In this document: positions 1 to 7,242 of the stretch, piece by piece
Layout of the letters: each line of letters opens with the position of its first letter
Position numbering within the stretch: the first letter of the stretch is position 1
Assembly: GCA_002360295.1 (NCBI GenBank)
Contig: DEQI01000004.1
Span: 2,048 to 9,430 of the forward strand
Reading direction: 5' to 3'
Source of the DNA: Planococcaceae bacterium UBA3370
GTDB taxonomy: Bacteria; Bacillota; Bacilli; Bacillales_A; Planococcaceae
DNA: 7,383 bases
Program-made: the position numbers and the translations under genes
The notes under the pieces: generated by a model
Seen by the model: the letters and a program-made list of their open reading frames with translations, nothing else
Databases searched by the model: none
What the model was told of the DNA's origin: nothing

Positions 1-503
<503 letters not shown>

Positions 504-555
504 GCTACTTACATGTTCGTACATCGCGCTAGTTTTAGCCATTCCTTTAAAAACA

Positions 556-590
556 ACGCTTTTCGTGCATTTACGAAAGGCGTATTTTAT
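556..590 (+). terminator. Intrinsic terminator after cheR
   Basis: ACGCTTTTCGT (556-566) pairs with ACGAAAGGCGT (573-583) as an 11-bp stem with one T-G wobble and a 6-nt loop. It is followed by a T-rich run, ATTTTATTATT. It lies 53 nt after the cheR stop and before the aroC promoter. The upstream side is A-rich, so weak function on the other strand is possible. Confidence 0.75.
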
Positions 591-711
591 TATTTGTAAG
601 GGTAGTACTTTTATAAAAACGAAATGATGATGCCTTTTAATTGAAATTTTATTTTTTTCTACAAAAGTTTCCGAATATTCATAAATAAATCCAATTCCTA
701 CATAAATCATA

Positions 712-740
712 CTGTTATTTCAAATGAAATATGTTATAGT
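712..740 (+). promoter_or_regulatory. Probable sigma-A extended -10 promoter of the aro operon
   Basis: TGTTATAGT at 732-740 fits an extended -10 (TGn followed by TATAGT, 735-740). At 17-bp spacing the -35 would be CTGTTA (712-717), a poor match that an extended -10 can compensate. Transcription would start near 747, giving a leader of about 35 nt, too short for a T-box or a TRAP-type attenuator. The promoter lies between the cheR terminator and the first aro gene, where one is expected. Confidence 0.6.
716..731. promoter_or_regulatory. Perfect dyad in the promoter spacer (possible operator)
   Basis: TATTTCA, a 2-nt AA centre and TGAAATA form a perfect 7-bp inverted repeat. It fills the DNA between the predicted -35 and -10 boxes. 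Its position suits a repressor site, but no regulator is known to me for this sequence, and AT-rich dyads of this size arise by chance. Confidence 0.3.
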
Positions 741-764
741 GAAAAATACATACTTTAGCGAGTT

Positions 765-771
765 GAAGGGA
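765..771 (+). promoter_or_regulatory. Ribosome-binding site deciding the aroC start
   Basis: GAAGGGA lies 10 nt before ATG 782 but only 4 nt before the in-frame GTG at 776. Spacing and the family N-terminus ([11 protein letters not shown]) both favour ATG 782. Confidence 0.7.
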
Positions 772-781
772 GAAAGTGTTT

Positions 782-1963
782 ATGCGTTACTTAACTGCAG
801 GAGAGTCACATGGACCACAATTAACGACAATTATTGAAGGGTTGCCTTCATTATTACCTATAGAAGCAGAAAAAATTAATTATGATTTAAAACGCCGTCA
901 AGGAGGACATGGCCGTGGTCGTCGTATGCAAATTGAGACAGACACAGTCGAAATTGTAGCAGGAGTGCGTCATGGTAAAACGTTAGGTTCGCCAGTTGCC
1001 CTTGTTGTAAAAAATGATGACTGGAAACATTGGACAAAAATTATGGGGGCCGAACAATTACCCCCAGATGTAGATCCAAATGAAATAAAGCGTCAAATTT
1101 CACGTCCTCGTCCAGGTCATGCAGATTTAGTGGGTGGAATGAAATATGGACACCGCGATCTTCGAAATGTGTTAGAACGTTCAAGTGCCCGTGAAACGAC
1201 TGTTCGTGTAGCGGTAGGTTCTGTTGCAAAAGCATTATTAAACGAACTAGGTATATCCATCGTTGCACATGTAACAGAAATTGCTGGAATCAAGGCGGAT
1301 ACAACCTTAATTGCGGGGAAATCAGTGAATGAAATTCGTGCAATTGTAGAACAAGATCCTTGTTATTGTGTAGATGAAGCAGCCTCTGCCCAAATGGTTG
1401 AAGCAATTGATGCTGCTAAAAAAGCGGGAGATTCTATCGGCGGTGTCGTCGAAGTGATCGTTGAAGGGTTACCAGCTGGCATCGGTTCTTACGTACATTA
1501 TGACCGTAAACTTGATGCGAAATTAGCCGCAGCAATGCTGAGTATTAATGCCTTTAAAGGGGTGGAGTTCGGGATTGGATTCGAAGCAGCACGTCTTCCA
1601 GGTTCACAAGTACATGATGAAATCATTTGGGATGAGGAACAAGGCTATCGTCGAGCAACAAATCGATTAGGTGGTTTAGAGGGCGGTATGACAACGGGTA
1701 TGCCGATTGTTGTGCGCGGAGTAATGAAACCAATTCCTACTTTATATAAACCATTACAAAGTGTTGATATTGAAACGAAAGAGCCATTTAAAGCAAGCGT
1801 AGAACGTTCTGATAGCTGTGCTGTACCTGCTGCATCAATCGTAGCTGAGCATGTTATTGCATGGGAAATAGCTAGTGTCATTGTAGACCAATTCCAGAGC
1901 GATCAATTGCCACAATTACAGGCACAACTTGAAGAAATGCGCCGTTATACAAAGGAGTTTTAA
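782..1963 (+). CDS. aroC: Chorismate synthase (AroF in B. subtilis naming)
   Basis: Converts 5-enolpyruvylshikimate-3-phosphate to chorismate by anti-1,4-elimination of phosphate, using reduced FMN, in the cytoplasm. The protein is 393 residues, close to the roughly 390 of Bacillus enzymes. Conserved parts in order are GESHG (7-11, with the invariant His10), the Arg/Gly-rich [11 protein letters not shown] (38-48), RPGHAD (110-115), RSSARETT (133-140), GGMTTGMP (301-308) and the [10 protein letters not shown] block (341-350), so the known functional segments are intact. It is the first gene after the probable promoter and is followed by aroB after a single base. In B. subtilis, chorismate synthase was reported to associate with dehydroquinate synthase and a flavin reductase, which fits this adjacency; no flavin reductase gene is in the window. 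Identification is secure; the start was chosen over GTG 776 by RBS spacing and family alignment. Confidence 0.98.
   Translation: MRYLTAGESHGPQLTTIIEGLPSLLPIEAEKINYDLKRRQGGHGRGRRMQIETDTVEIVAGVRHGKTLGSPVALVVKNDDWKHWTKIMGAEQLPPDVDPNEIKRQISRPRPGHADLVGGMKYGHRDLRNVLERSSARETTVRVAVGSVAKALLNELGISIVAHVTEIAGIKADTTLIAGKSVNEIRAIVEQDPCYCVDEAASAQMVEAIDAAKKAGDSIGGVVEVIVEGLPAGIGSYVHYDRKLDAKLAAAMLSINAFKGVEFGIGFEAARLPGSQVHDEIIWDEEQGYRRATNRLGGLEGGMTTGMPIVVRGVMKPIPTLYKPLQSVDIETKEPFKASVERSDSCAVPAASIVAEHVIAWEIASVIVDQFQSDQLPQLQAQLEEMRRYTKEF
1951..1957 (+). promoter_or_regulatory. Ribosome-binding site deciding the aroB start
   Basis: AAAGGAG, 7 nt before ATG 1965, lies inside the last codons of aroC. It rules against the in-frame TTG at 1929, which would lie upstream of this site and add 12 residues unlike the family N-terminus. 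Confidence 0.8.
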
Positions 1964-1964
1964 T

Positions 1965-3056
1965 ATGAATATTTCAGTGAAAACGGCATCACACCAATAT
2001 GAAGTCGTTATTGGGAAAAACATATTAGCACAAGCGTTTCAAACATATAAAGAGTTATTTGACAAAGCAGATAAAATGATAGTGCTGACGGATGCACATG
2101 TTTGGGAAGCGCAAGAAACTTACTTTACGACAAGTGCACCTTTTGACTTCAAAGTATTTGTCATGCCAGCAGGAGAGAGCTGTAAAAACTTCAGCAATTA
2201 TGAAGCGGTACATACATTTTTGCTTGAACAGCAATGTACTCGTAAATCTCTTATACTAGCATTTGGCGGTGGAGCGGTTGGTGATTTAGCAGGTTTCGTA
2301 GCAGCAACATATATGCGAGGCATTCCTTTTATACAAGTACCAACAACCATTTTAGCTCATGATTCAGCTGTTGGAGGCAAAACGGCCATTAATCATCCGC
2401 TAGGAAAAAATATGATTGGCGCATTTTATCAGCCACAAGCCGTGCTATATGATACAACTTTGCTAGGGAGCTTACCACAAAGAGAAGTATTATCAGGTTT
2501 CGCCGAGGTCATTAAGCATGCACTTATTTCTGATGCCAACTGGTTAGAAGATTTAATGAAGAGTGGACCAATTATTAACTTATCAGAGGACCTGCTTGCA
2601 CAGCATTTAGCTTCAGGTATTCGTGTAAAAGCAACGATTGTAGAGCAAGACGAAACTGAACAATCTGTCCGTAAATATTTAAATTTAGGGCATACATATG
2701 GACATGCTGTAGAGGCGGCAGCTGGCTACGGTGGCTTAGCGCATGGTGAAGCGGTCATGATCGGCTTAGTCTATTGTTTATTGTTAAGTGAGCGCTATGG
2801 CAACATTACACGTGATTTCACAGAGAGATTTTTACAATATGCTGCAAGTAATGGCTATCCATTTGCGGCTATTAAAGACTATTCATTTGATGAGTTAACT
2901 AATTATTTGTTAAAAGATAAAAAAGCAGAATATGGTGAACTTCAATTTGTCCTTTTACAAGAAGTCGGGCACCCGTTTATACAAAAAATAGAACTAGAAG
3001 AGTGTCGAAAAATCGATGCAACATATAGAAAATTAATAGCGGAGGTGCTTAAATGA
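1965..3056 (+). CDS. aroB: 3-dehydroquinate synthase
   Basis: Cyclises DAHP (3-deoxy-D-arabino-heptulosonate 7-phosphate) to 3-dehydroquinate, the second step of the shikimate pathway, using NAD and a divalent metal (zinc or cobalt). The protein is 363 residues, the normal length for the Bacillus enzyme. It shows the glycine-rich NAD-binding GGGAVGDLAGF (101-111), VPTTILAHDSAVGGK (125-139), and the metal-site region: Glu181 in GFAEVIKH, His243 and His247 in LGHTYGHA, and His260 in AHGEAV. By family comparison Glu181, His243 and His260 should be the metal ligands. It starts 1 nt after the aroC stop with a strong RBS inside aroC, and its stop overlaps the aroH start (ATGA), so the three are almost certainly co-transcribed. 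No anomalies are seen. Confidence 0.98.
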   Translation: MNISVKTASHQYEVVIGKNILAQAFQTYKELFDKADKMIVLTDAHVWEAQETYFTTSAPFDFKVFVMPAGESCKNFSNYEAVHTFLLEQQCTRKSLILAFGGGAVGDLAGFVAATYMRGIPFIQVPTTILAHDSAVGGKTAINHPLGKNMIGAFYQPQAVLYDTTLLGSLPQREVLSGFAEVIKHALISDANWLEDLMKSGPIINLSEDLLAQHLASGIRVKATIVEQDETEQSVRKYLNLGHTYGHAVEAAAGYGGLAHGEAVMIGLVYCLLLSERYGNITRDFTERFLQYAASNGYPFAAIKDYSFDELTNYLLKDKKAEYGELQFVLLQEVGHPFIQKIELEECRKIDATYRKLIAEVLK

Positions 3057-3418
3057 TTCGTGGAGTAAGAGGGGCGACAACGATTGAATCGGATCAGCCG
3101 GAGCTTGTGTGGGAAGCGACAGCACAGTTAGTACAAGAAATTGTTCGATCTAATCACATTGATATAGAAACTATTGCTTCAGTAACAATAACAACAACAC
3201 CTGATATTACTTCTGCTTTTCCAGCTAAAGCGGTGCGTACATTAGACGGTTGGCAATATGTACCGATCATGTGTATGCATGAGATGGATGTAGCAGGTGC
3301 ATTGCCGTTATGTATTCGTGTACTTATGCATGTCAATACGGAAAGTACACAAAAAGAAATACAGCATATTTATTTGAATGATGCAGTAAAATTACGACCA
3401 GATTTAGTGCGAAAATAG
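3053..3418 (+). CDS. aroH: Chorismate mutase, monofunctional AroH type
   Basis: Rearranges chorismate to prephenate, the entry to phenylalanine and tyrosine. At 121 residues it belongs to the small trimeric alpha/beta-barrel AroH class of Bacillus, not the all-helical AroQ class. The active-site set known from the B. subtilis enzyme is complete, with numbering one lower here: Arg6 (Arg7), Phe56 (57), Arg62 (63) in FPAKAVR, Cys74 (75), Glu77 (78) in CMHEMD, Arg89 (90) in CIRV, Tyr107 (108) and Arg115 (116) in LRPDL. The C-terminus is about six residues shorter than the 127-residue B. subtilis protein; that tail is flexible in the known enzyme. GGAGGT at 3041-3046 is the RBS, and the 4-nt overlap with aroB suggests translational coupling. 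In B. subtilis trpE would follow; here hisC follows. Confidence 0.96.
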   Translation: MIRGVRGATTIESDQPELVWEATAQLVQEIVRSNHIDIETIASVTITTTPDITSAFPAKAVRTLDGWQYVPIMCMHEMDVAGALPLCIRVLMHVNTESTQKEIQHIYLNDAVKLRPDLVRK

Positions 3419-3441
3419 TAGAGAAAGAGGGACAGTACAAA

Positions 3442-4542
3442 ATGAAATGGAAACAACAATTACACGGTATGAAAGCATATCAGCCAGGTAAACCGATTGA
3501 CGAAGTGAAAAAAATGTATGGTTTAGATGAAGTGGTAAAACTTGCTTCTAATGAAAATCCATTTGGTAGCTCACCAAAAGTGAAAGAGTTTTTACAATCG
3601 GATCGCACTAATTATGCAATTTATCCAGATGGATATGCTCAAAGCTTACGTACAGCAGTAGCTAATCATTACAAAGTGAAAGAAACAGAACTGATTTTTG
3701 GAAATGGTTCGGATGATTTAATTGCTATCATTACGCGTGCATTGTTGTATCCGGGTGTGAATACAGTAATGGCTGACCCATCTTTTTCTCAGTATTGGCA
3801 TAATGCAGATATTGAAGGGGCAGAAGTACGAAAGGTCCCTTTAATTGAAGGACGCCATCATTTACAAGCGATGTTAGAAGCAATTGATGACAATACTTCA
3901 GTTGTATGGGTATGTAATCCCAATAACCCTTCAGGCACTATTGTTACAGATGAAGAGCTACAAGCATTTTTAGCGAAAGTACCTTCACATGTATTAATTG
4001 TTGTAGATGAAGCGTATATCGAATATGTAAATGACCCATCTTACAAAGATACTTTGCCTTATTACAAACAATATCCAAATTTAATTTTACTTCGCACTTT
4101 CTCAAAAGCGTATGGTCTGGCAGCATTCCGAGTTGGTTATGGTATTGCACAGGAAGAAGTAATTGCCAAGCTTGACCCAGTACGTGCACCGTTTAATAAT
4201 ACCGTTCTTAGTCAGTCTGTTGCGATGATTGCTCTAGAAGATCAAGACTTTATCGAGTATTGCCGTCAAGAAAATGAAAAAGGGAAGGCTCAATATGTTG
4301 CATTTTGTGAAAAACACGGCTTACATTACTATCCATCTCAAACGAACTTCATTTTATTTGAAGTCAAAGCGGATAGTCATGTTATATTTGAAGAGATGAT
4401 GAAACGTGGATTTATTATACGTAGTGGAGCAGCGTTAGGCGCACCTACCTATATTCGTGTCACAATTGGTACGGAAGAGCAAAATGCTAAATTCCTATCC
4501 ATATTAGAAGAAGTATTACAGGAACAAGGTGTTTTTGCGTGA
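3442..4542 (+). CDS. hisC: Histidinol-phosphate / aromatic aminotransferase
   Basis: PLP-dependent fold-type I aminotransferase. In B. subtilis the equivalent gene, also in the aromatic cluster, serves both histidine synthesis (histidinol phosphate) and the last transamination to tyrosine and phenylalanine; placement next to tyrA suggests the same double role here. The protein is 366 residues. Conserved points are SNENPFG (36-42), YPDGY (61-65), GNGSDD (87-92), CNPNNPSGT (158-166), the PLP-phenol-binding Asp189 in VVDEAYIEY, the Schiff-base Lys222 in TFSKAYGLA (219-227), Arg230, and the carboxylate-binding Arg339 in YIRVTIGT. The RBS (GAGGG, 3427-3431) is 10 nt from the ATG, weaker than those of neighbouring genes. 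A 23-nt gap separates it from aroH with no terminator or clear promoter, and it overlaps tyrA by 4 nt. A second hisC in the genome's his operon cannot be excluded. Confidence 0.95.
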   Translation: MKWKQQLHGMKAYQPGKPIDEVKKMYGLDEVVKLASNENPFGSSPKVKEFLQSDRTNYAIYPDGYAQSLRTAVANHYKVKETELIFGNGSDDLIAIITRALLYPGVNTVMADPSFSQYWHNADIEGAEVRKVPLIEGRHHLQAMLEAIDDNTSVVWVCNPNNPSGTIVTDEELQAFLAKVPSHVLIVVDEAYIEYVNDPSYKDTLPYYKQYPNLILLRTFSKAYGLAAFRVGYGIAQEEVIAKLDPVRAPFNNTVLSQSVAMIALEDQDFIEYCRQENEKGKAQYVAFCEKHGLHYYPSQTNFILFEVKADSHVIFEEMMKRGFIIRSGAALGAPTYIRVTIGTEEQNAKFLSILEEVLQEQGVFA

Positions 4543-5636
4543 CAAAAAATGTTTTAGTGATTGGGTTAGGGTTAATCGGTGGATCTATTGCTCTAGCTTT
4601 ACAAAAAGCGCCACAAACAAAGGTGTATGGCTATGATGCATTTACACAAACACGTGTGTTGGCCAAAACATTAAATGTTGTACATGAAGTGGTAGAGCAT
4701 CCACAAGAGGTGGCACATAAAATAGATTTCATCATTTTCGGAACGCCAGTGAATGCGACGATTGACTGGATGGAAAAACTAACAACATGGCCTTTAAAAG
4801 AAAATGTGATTGTGACGGATACAGGTAGTACAAAAAGCTTGATCATGGAACAAGCACAATCATTACGTGTTAGAGGTATCACTTTTATAGGGGGACATCC
4901 AATGGCTGGCTCTCATAAAAGTGGTATTACAGCGGCTAAGCCTCATCTTTTTGAAAATGCTTATTATATGTTGACTCCTCATGAGGACGAAGAGGAACAA
5001 GCGATTGAAAACCTGGAAAACTTACTGAAATATACACACGGAAAAATGATTAGAGTGGCTGCTAGTGAGCACGATCATATGACAGCAGTTGTCAGTCATT
5101 TTCCACATATAGTAGCAGCATCACTTGTGCACCAGTTATATCAAGAAAATGCCCATTTTCCGATGACAAGCTCTCTTGCAGCAGGAGGTTTTCGCGATAT
5201 TACTCGTATTGCATCAAGTAATCCGTTATTATGGCGTGATATAACGATTCAAAATCGTCAGGAATTAATTGGCCAATTAGAACAGTGGATGAGAGAAATG
5301 GATGCCGTGAAAAGCTTGTTGAGTGAGGGTGATATTTCGTTAATTGAGCAATATTTTGCACGTGCAAAAGAATTCCGTGATGATCTCCCAATCTCAGCAG
5401 GAGCATTTTATACTTCATTTGATCTATATGTGGATGTACCAGATTATCCGGGGGTCATTTCAGAAATTACGGGATACTTAGCTGAGGAAAACATTAGCAT
5501 TACGAATATCCGAATTGTGGAAGCTAGAGAAGATATATTCGGTATTTTAGTCATTAGTTTTCAAAATGCAGAAGATCGTGAACGCGCTGCAAAATGCATT
5601 ACGAGTCGAGGCAATATTGAAACATATATTTCATAA
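4539..5636 (+). CDS. tyrA: Prephenate dehydrogenase with C-terminal ACT domain
   Basis: Oxidatively decarboxylates prephenate to 4-hydroxyphenylpyruvate with NAD, the committed step to tyrosine. The 365 residues contain an N-terminal Rossmann domain starting VIGLGLIGGS (7-16), FGTP (67-70), TDTGSTK (93-99), and the catalytic-His motif GGHPMAGS (118-125, His120). The helical dimerisation region has SHFPH (186-190) and GFRDITRIASSNP (217-229), followed by an ACT domain from about 295 to the end. The ACT domain suggests feedback control by an aromatic amino acid, probably tyrosine as in B. subtilis; the ligand is inferred. It has no fused chorismate mutase, consistent with the separate aroH. The start is GTG at 4539 within GTGA, overlapping the hisC stop. 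AAGGTG (4526-4531) 7 nt upstream supports it, and no in-frame ATG lies nearby before the nucleotide-binding motif. Confidence 0.97.
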   Translation: MTKNVLVIGLGLIGGSIALALQKAPQTKVYGYDAFTQTRVLAKTLNVVHEVVEHPQEVAHKIDFIIFGTPVNATIDWMEKLTTWPLKENVIVTDTGSTKSLIMEQAQSLRVRGITFIGGHPMAGSHKSGITAAKPHLFENAYYMLTPHEDEEEQAIENLENLLKYTHGKMIRVAASEHDHMTAVVSHFPHIVAASLVHQLYQENAHFPMTSSLAAGGFRDITRIASSNPLLWRDITIQNRQELIGQLEQWMREMDAVKSLLSEGDISLIEQYFARAKEFRDDLPISAGAFYTSFDLYVDVPDYPGVISEITGYLAEENISITNIRIVEAREDIFGILVISFQNAEDRERAAKCITSRGNIETYIS

Positions 5637-5656
5637 GTAAAGAGTTTTAATACAAT
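5628..5656 (+). promoter_or_regulatory. Weak candidate promoter upstream of aroA
   Basis: TACAAT (5651-5656) matches the -10 consensus at five of six bases. At 17-bp spacing the -35 would be ATTTCA (5628-5633), matching at three. A start about 7 nt downstream, near 5663, would coincide with the first base of the hairpin below. Such motifs are common in AT-rich DNA. Confidence 0.25.
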
Positions 5657-5662
5657 GTAAAA

Positions 5663-5696
5663 GCAAAAAGTGCGATATGTACTTTTTGCATTTTTT
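5663..5696 (+). terminator. Terminator-like hairpin between tyrA and aroA
   Basis: GCAAAAAGT (5663-5671) and ACTTTTTGC (5681-5689) form a perfect 9-bp stem around the 9-nt loop GCGATATGT, followed by ATTTTTT. This has the form of an intrinsic terminator or attenuator. The stem has few G-C pairs, so termination may be partial, letting aroA be read from upstream. It ends only 15 nt before the aroA start codon. Confidence 0.6.
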
Positions 5697-5704
5697 AAAG
5701 GGGG
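5697..5704 (+). promoter_or_regulatory. Ribosome-binding site deciding the aroA start
   Basis: AAAGGGGG, 7 nt before ATG 5712. It rejects the in-frame GTG at 5670, which lies inside the hairpin, has no RBS and would add 14 residues absent from the family. Confidence 0.75.
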
Positions 5705-5711
5705 AATTTTT

Positions 5712-7004
5712 ATGTCTTCTAAAACGATGAATTACCAACACCCAAGTCTACAAGGAACAATCACTGTTCCTGGTGATAAATCTATATCACATCGCTCCAT
5801 CATGTTCGGTGCGATTGCACAGGGTACTACAACTGTGGAAGGATTTTTACTTGGTGAAGATTGCTTAAGTACAATTGATTGTTTCCGCAAGCTAGGAGTA
5901 CAAATCGATGTTAACGGTACAAATGTAACGATTAATAGCCCAGGAATAGATGCATGGGAAGAACCGAAAGAAGTGTTGTATACAGGTAATTCAGGTACAA
6001 CGACACGATTGATGCTCGGTATATTAGCAGGTACGAAATTACATACCGTGATGACTGGAGATGCATCCATTGGTAAGCGACCAATGCGACGTGTAGCTGA
6101 CCCATTACGTTTAATGGGGGCACAAATAGCAGGACGAGAAAATGGACAATATACACCGCTTGCTATTCAGGGGACAGCATTACAAGCGATTGATTACACA
6201 ATGCCTGTTGCTAGCGCTCAAGTAAAATCGGCCATTTTATTGGCCACTTTACGTGCAGAAGGAACGACAATTGTTCGTGAAAGTGAGGTTTCACGTGATC
6301 ATACGGAGCGAATGCTACAACAGTTTGGTGCAACAGTGCATGTAGAAGACGGTATCATTTCGTTTGAGGGCGGACAAAAATTAACGGCTACACATGTCAA
6401 TGTACCAGGTGATATTTCTTCTGCTGCTTTTTTCTTAGTAGCTGGTGCTATCACAAAAAATAGCTGTATTACATTAGAAAATGTAGGCGTGAACCCAACG
6501 CGTGATGGCGTATTAAGCGTCTTAGCAGAGATGGGGGCAGCCATGACAGTGGTAGTAGATGATGAGTTAGCAGCTGAACCGACAGCGACGATAACGATTC
6601 AATCATCTAACTTACGAGCTATGACAATTGAGGGTGACATGATTCCACGTTTAATTGATGAAATACCAGTATTGGCTCTCCTTGCAACACAAGCAAATGG
6701 CACGACAATTATTAAGGATGCTGAAGAATTAAAAGTAAAAGAAACAGACCGAATTACAGCGGTAGTAACAGAGCTGAAAAAACTAGGTGCAAATATCGAA
6801 GCAACAGATGACGGTATGATTATTAATGGACCTACACCTTTACATGGTGCAAACCTTCAATCATACGGAGATCACCGTATTGGTATGATGGGAGCTATTG
6901 CAGCACTTATTACAGAAGGTGAAGTAACGATTGATGATGCAGCTTGCATAGCAGTGTCCTATCCCTCATTTTTTGAGCATGTAGAAAAGTTAACTACAAA
7001 ATAG
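5712..7004 (+). CDS. aroA: 3-phosphoshikimate 1-carboxyvinyltransferase (EPSP synthase), class II; AroE in B. subtilis naming
   Basis: Transfers enolpyruvate from PEP to shikimate-3-phosphate, making the substrate of AroC. The protein is 430 residues, about the B. subtilis length. Motifs are PGDKSISHR (20-28, Lys23), GNSGTTTRL (92-100), [11 protein letters not shown] (122-132), SAQVK (168-172), RDHTE (195-199), NPTR (261-264), the catalytic-Asp segment LIDEIPVLA (314-322, Asp316), KETDR (343-347) and GDHR (386-389). The four class II signatures (R-x-H-S/T-E, GDK-S/T, SAQ-x-K, N-x-T-R) are all present. The Pro after the Arg in the E. coli-type glyphosate-site loop is Leu here (Leu100), while the loop Gly (Gly95) is kept. 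It follows tyrA after a 75-nt gap with a hairpin, so its expression may be partly uncoupled from the upstream genes. A strong terminator follows. An alternative ATG at 5727 is less likely, given the RBS. Confidence 0.97.
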   Translation: MSSKTMNYQHPSLQGTITVPGDKSISHRSIMFGAIAQGTTTVEGFLLGEDCLSTIDCFRKLGVQIDVNGTNVTINSPGIDAWEEPKEVLYTGNSGTTTRLMLGILAGTKLHTVMTGDASIGKRPMRRVADPLRLMGAQIAGRENGQYTPLAIQGTALQAIDYTMPVASAQVKSAILLATLRAEGTTIVRESEVSRDHTERMLQQFGATVHVEDGIISFEGGQKLTATHVNVPGDISSAAFFLVAGAITKNSCITLENVGVNPTRDGVLSVLAEMGAAMTVVVDDELAAEPTATITIQSSNLRAMTIEGDMIPRLIDEIPVLALLATQANGTTIIKDAEELKVKETDRITAVVTELKKLGANIEATDDGMIINGPTPLHGANLQSYGDHRIGMMGAIAALITEGEVTIDDAACIAVSYPSFFEHVEKLTTK

Positions 7005-7009
7005 TACAC

Positions 7010-7050
7010 AAAAGGATGTCTAGAAAAATGAATAATCTGGACATCCTTTT
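7010..7050 (+). terminator. Strong intrinsic terminator of the aro operon
   Basis: Bases 7010-7024 (AAAAGGATGTCTAGA) pair with 7036-7050 (TCTGGACATCCTTTT) in a 15-bp stem with one T-G wobble and an 11-nt loop; T-rich TCTTT follows. It starts 6 nt after the aroA stop. The A-rich 5' arm means it could also act on the minus strand. Confidence 0.9.
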
Positions 7051-7115
7051 TCTTTAACACTTTATTCGTGTACTCACTACTAATCATTAATATGTTAGTG
7101 ACATTAGCAAGGGTT

Positions 7116-7212
7116 AAGGCTGAGGCCAACGTGATGTTGGTCATGAAAGCTTTATCATACAAAGTGATGCTCTTAGCCTTCCCACACTAATCCAAAAGGA
7201 GTGGCCTTTTTT
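7116..7212 (+). ncRNA. Possible small structured RNA with its own terminator-like hairpin
   Basis: AAGGCTGAG (7116-7124) can close with CTTAGCCTT (7172-7180), with one G-T pair. The closing stem encloses a hairpin GCCAAC/GTTGGT (7125-7130 / 7136-7141, loop GTGAT) and a weaker hairpin with ATCA/TGAT (7154-7157 / 7165-7168). That would make a three-way junction. Downstream, AAAAGG (7194-7199) and CCTTTT (7205-7210) make a short hairpin ending in six Ts. I do not recognise a known RNA family, and no convincing promoter is visible between 7051 and 7115. It may instead be leader RNA of a gene beyond the window, or chance structure. Confidence 0.3.
7194..7212 (+). terminator. Short terminator-like hairpin
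   Basis: AAAAGG, loop AGTGG, CCTTTT, then two more Ts (T run 7207-7212). The stem has only two G-C pairs; AATC/GATT (7189-7192 / 7214-7217) could extend it across an internal loop. The plus strand is favoured because the T run follows the stem only in that direction. Confidence 0.45.
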
Positions 7213-7242
7213 AGATTGCTCTATTTAAGGACATTATAGTAT

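Noticed and set aside
528..539. GCTAGTTTTAGC mini-hairpin after cheR
   Set aside because: It has a four-base stem with no T run; the stronger stem at 556-583 explains termination.
747..781. T-box or riboswitch leader for the aro operon
   Set aside because: The predicted leader is only about 35 nt, and no T-box sequence (GGTGG-type) or terminator hairpin is present between the promoter and aroC.
3405..3431. UAG/GAG triplets (3405, 3416, 3421, 3427) resembling a TRAP-binding site at the aroH-hisC junction
   Set aside because: Only three triplets have TRAP-like 2-3 nt spacing and a fourth is 8 nt away. Known TRAP sites have about 9-11 triplets. Part of the match is simply the aroH stop and the hisC RBS.
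5670..5711. GTG at 5670 as an earlier aroA start
   Set aside because: It lies inside the terminator-like hairpin without an RBS; the strong AAAGGGGG site serves ATG 5712, and the extra 14 residues are not part of the family.
5732..6070. 112-codon minus-strand open frame inside aroA
   Set aside because: It is antisense to strongly conserved EPSP synthase motifs and has no independent sign of coding.
6959..7162. 67-codon minus-strand open frame across the operon terminator
   Set aside because: It runs through the terminator stem and the end of aroA and has no recognisable product.
7116..7180. Hammerhead-like arrangement (CTGAGG, hairpin, GAAA) in the possible RNA segment
   Set aside because: The conserved core CUGANGA is not met, GAAA does not directly follow stem II, and no proper cleavage triplet sits at the stem III/I junction.
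7116..7180. tRNA-like cloverleaf of about 65 nt
   Set aside because: There is no 7-bp acceptor stem, no T-loop sequence of the TTCGANTC type, no anticodon arm, and only two clear internal hairpins.
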